Source: an uncultured Subdoligranulum sp.
Lineage (GTDB): Bacteria; Bacillota_A; Clostridia; Oscillospirales; Ruminococcaceae
Assembly (NCBI RefSeq): GCF_937890665.1
Contig: NZ_CALADU010000162.1
Span: forward strand, 1-19,835
Length of the DNA: 19,835 nt
Direction: 5' to 3'
Shown: piece by piece, positions 19,736-19,835 of the stretch
Layout: each line of letters begins with the position of its first letter
Numbering within the stretch: the stretch's first letter is position 1
Notes under the pieces: model-generated
The model's database searches: none
Seen by the model: only the letters and a program-made list of their open reading frames with translations
Told to the model about the DNA's origin: nothing
Position numbers and translations under genes: made by a program

Positions 19736-19764
19736 CCAACCCCCAACAAAGGAGCTTCTTTACT

Positions 19765-19835
19765 ATGCTAGAACTGCGTAACGTCGGCTACGAGACCGAC
19801 GACAATAAAGAGATCCTGCACGATGTGAGCCTAAC
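19765..19835 (+). CDS. ABC transporter ATP-binding protein, N-terminal fragment (cut by window edge)
   Basis: ATG 19765 with AAAGGAG ten bases upstream; 23 codons are visible before the window ends. MLELRNVGYETDDNKEILHDVS has the usual start of an ABC ATPase: first strand, the aromatic A-loop position (Y9), then the KEILHDVSL strand that precedes the Walker A region. Too short to assign a subfamily or substrate. Confidence 0.75.
   Translation, partial: MLELRNVGYETDDNKEILHDVSL

Overview
The window reads as a GC-rich chromosomal segment of a Gram-positive anaerobe of the class Clostridia, most likely a gut Oscillospiraceae/Ruminococcaceae relative (Faecalibacterium, Gemmiger and Subdoligranulum are the kind of genera meant). 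The lineage is inferred from a ferrous-iron (Feo) system, rubrerythrin, an AGCS amino-acid symporter, an ECF-type folate transporter component under a tetrahydrofolate riboswitch, a T-box leader on asparagine synthetase, strong AGGAGG-type ribosome binding sites and consensus sigma-A promoters. No tRNA, rRNA, CRISPR array, insertion sequence or prophage gene was seen. The genes are intact; feoB and the last ABC ATPase are cut only by the window edges.

Layout. (1) 1-2760, iron and peroxide: feoB (partial), two FeoA proteins and a roughly 245-nt structured leader run leftward from a consensus promoter with an operator-like inverted repeat at the start point. Next come a leftward rubrerythrin gene and a divergent PerR-type regulator that share a control region with two matching 19-bp inverted repeats. 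(2) 2796-4471: an acyltransferase-3 membrane protein overlapping a Qnr-like pentapeptide-repeat protein. (3) 4677-6213: an ECF sigma factor and a membrane-anchored putative anti-sigma partner without a zinc finger. (4) 6406-10200: a MacAB-like tripartite cassette (adaptor, ATPase, FtsX/MacB-type permease). (5) 10313-12443: a MATE transporter and exonuclease III. (6) 12551-15134: a second ECF module with sigma factor, zinc-finger anti-sigma factor and two small-to-medium membrane proteins. (7) 15225-19571, leftward: an AGCS symporter, FolT under a THF riboswitch, and asparagine synthetase B under an Asn-specific T-box. (8) From 19765 rightward: the start of an ABC ATPase gene.

How it fits together. 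The left end couples Fe(II) uptake with peroxide defence. The middle holds envelope and export functions (two ECF sigma modules, MacAB-like exporter, MATE exporter, possible gyrase-protecting pentapeptide protein) plus base-excision repair. The right end is amino-acid and folate supply under two RNA switches. Intergenic DNA is very compact: terminators and the next promoter repeatedly overlap, with the -35 element inside the preceding hairpin. The regulatory layer (tandem iron-box-like repeats, riboswitch with an added stem, hairpin-embedded promoters, a duplicated 11-mer before the exporter) is the most unusual part of the window. I saw no clearly unprecedented multi-gene system.
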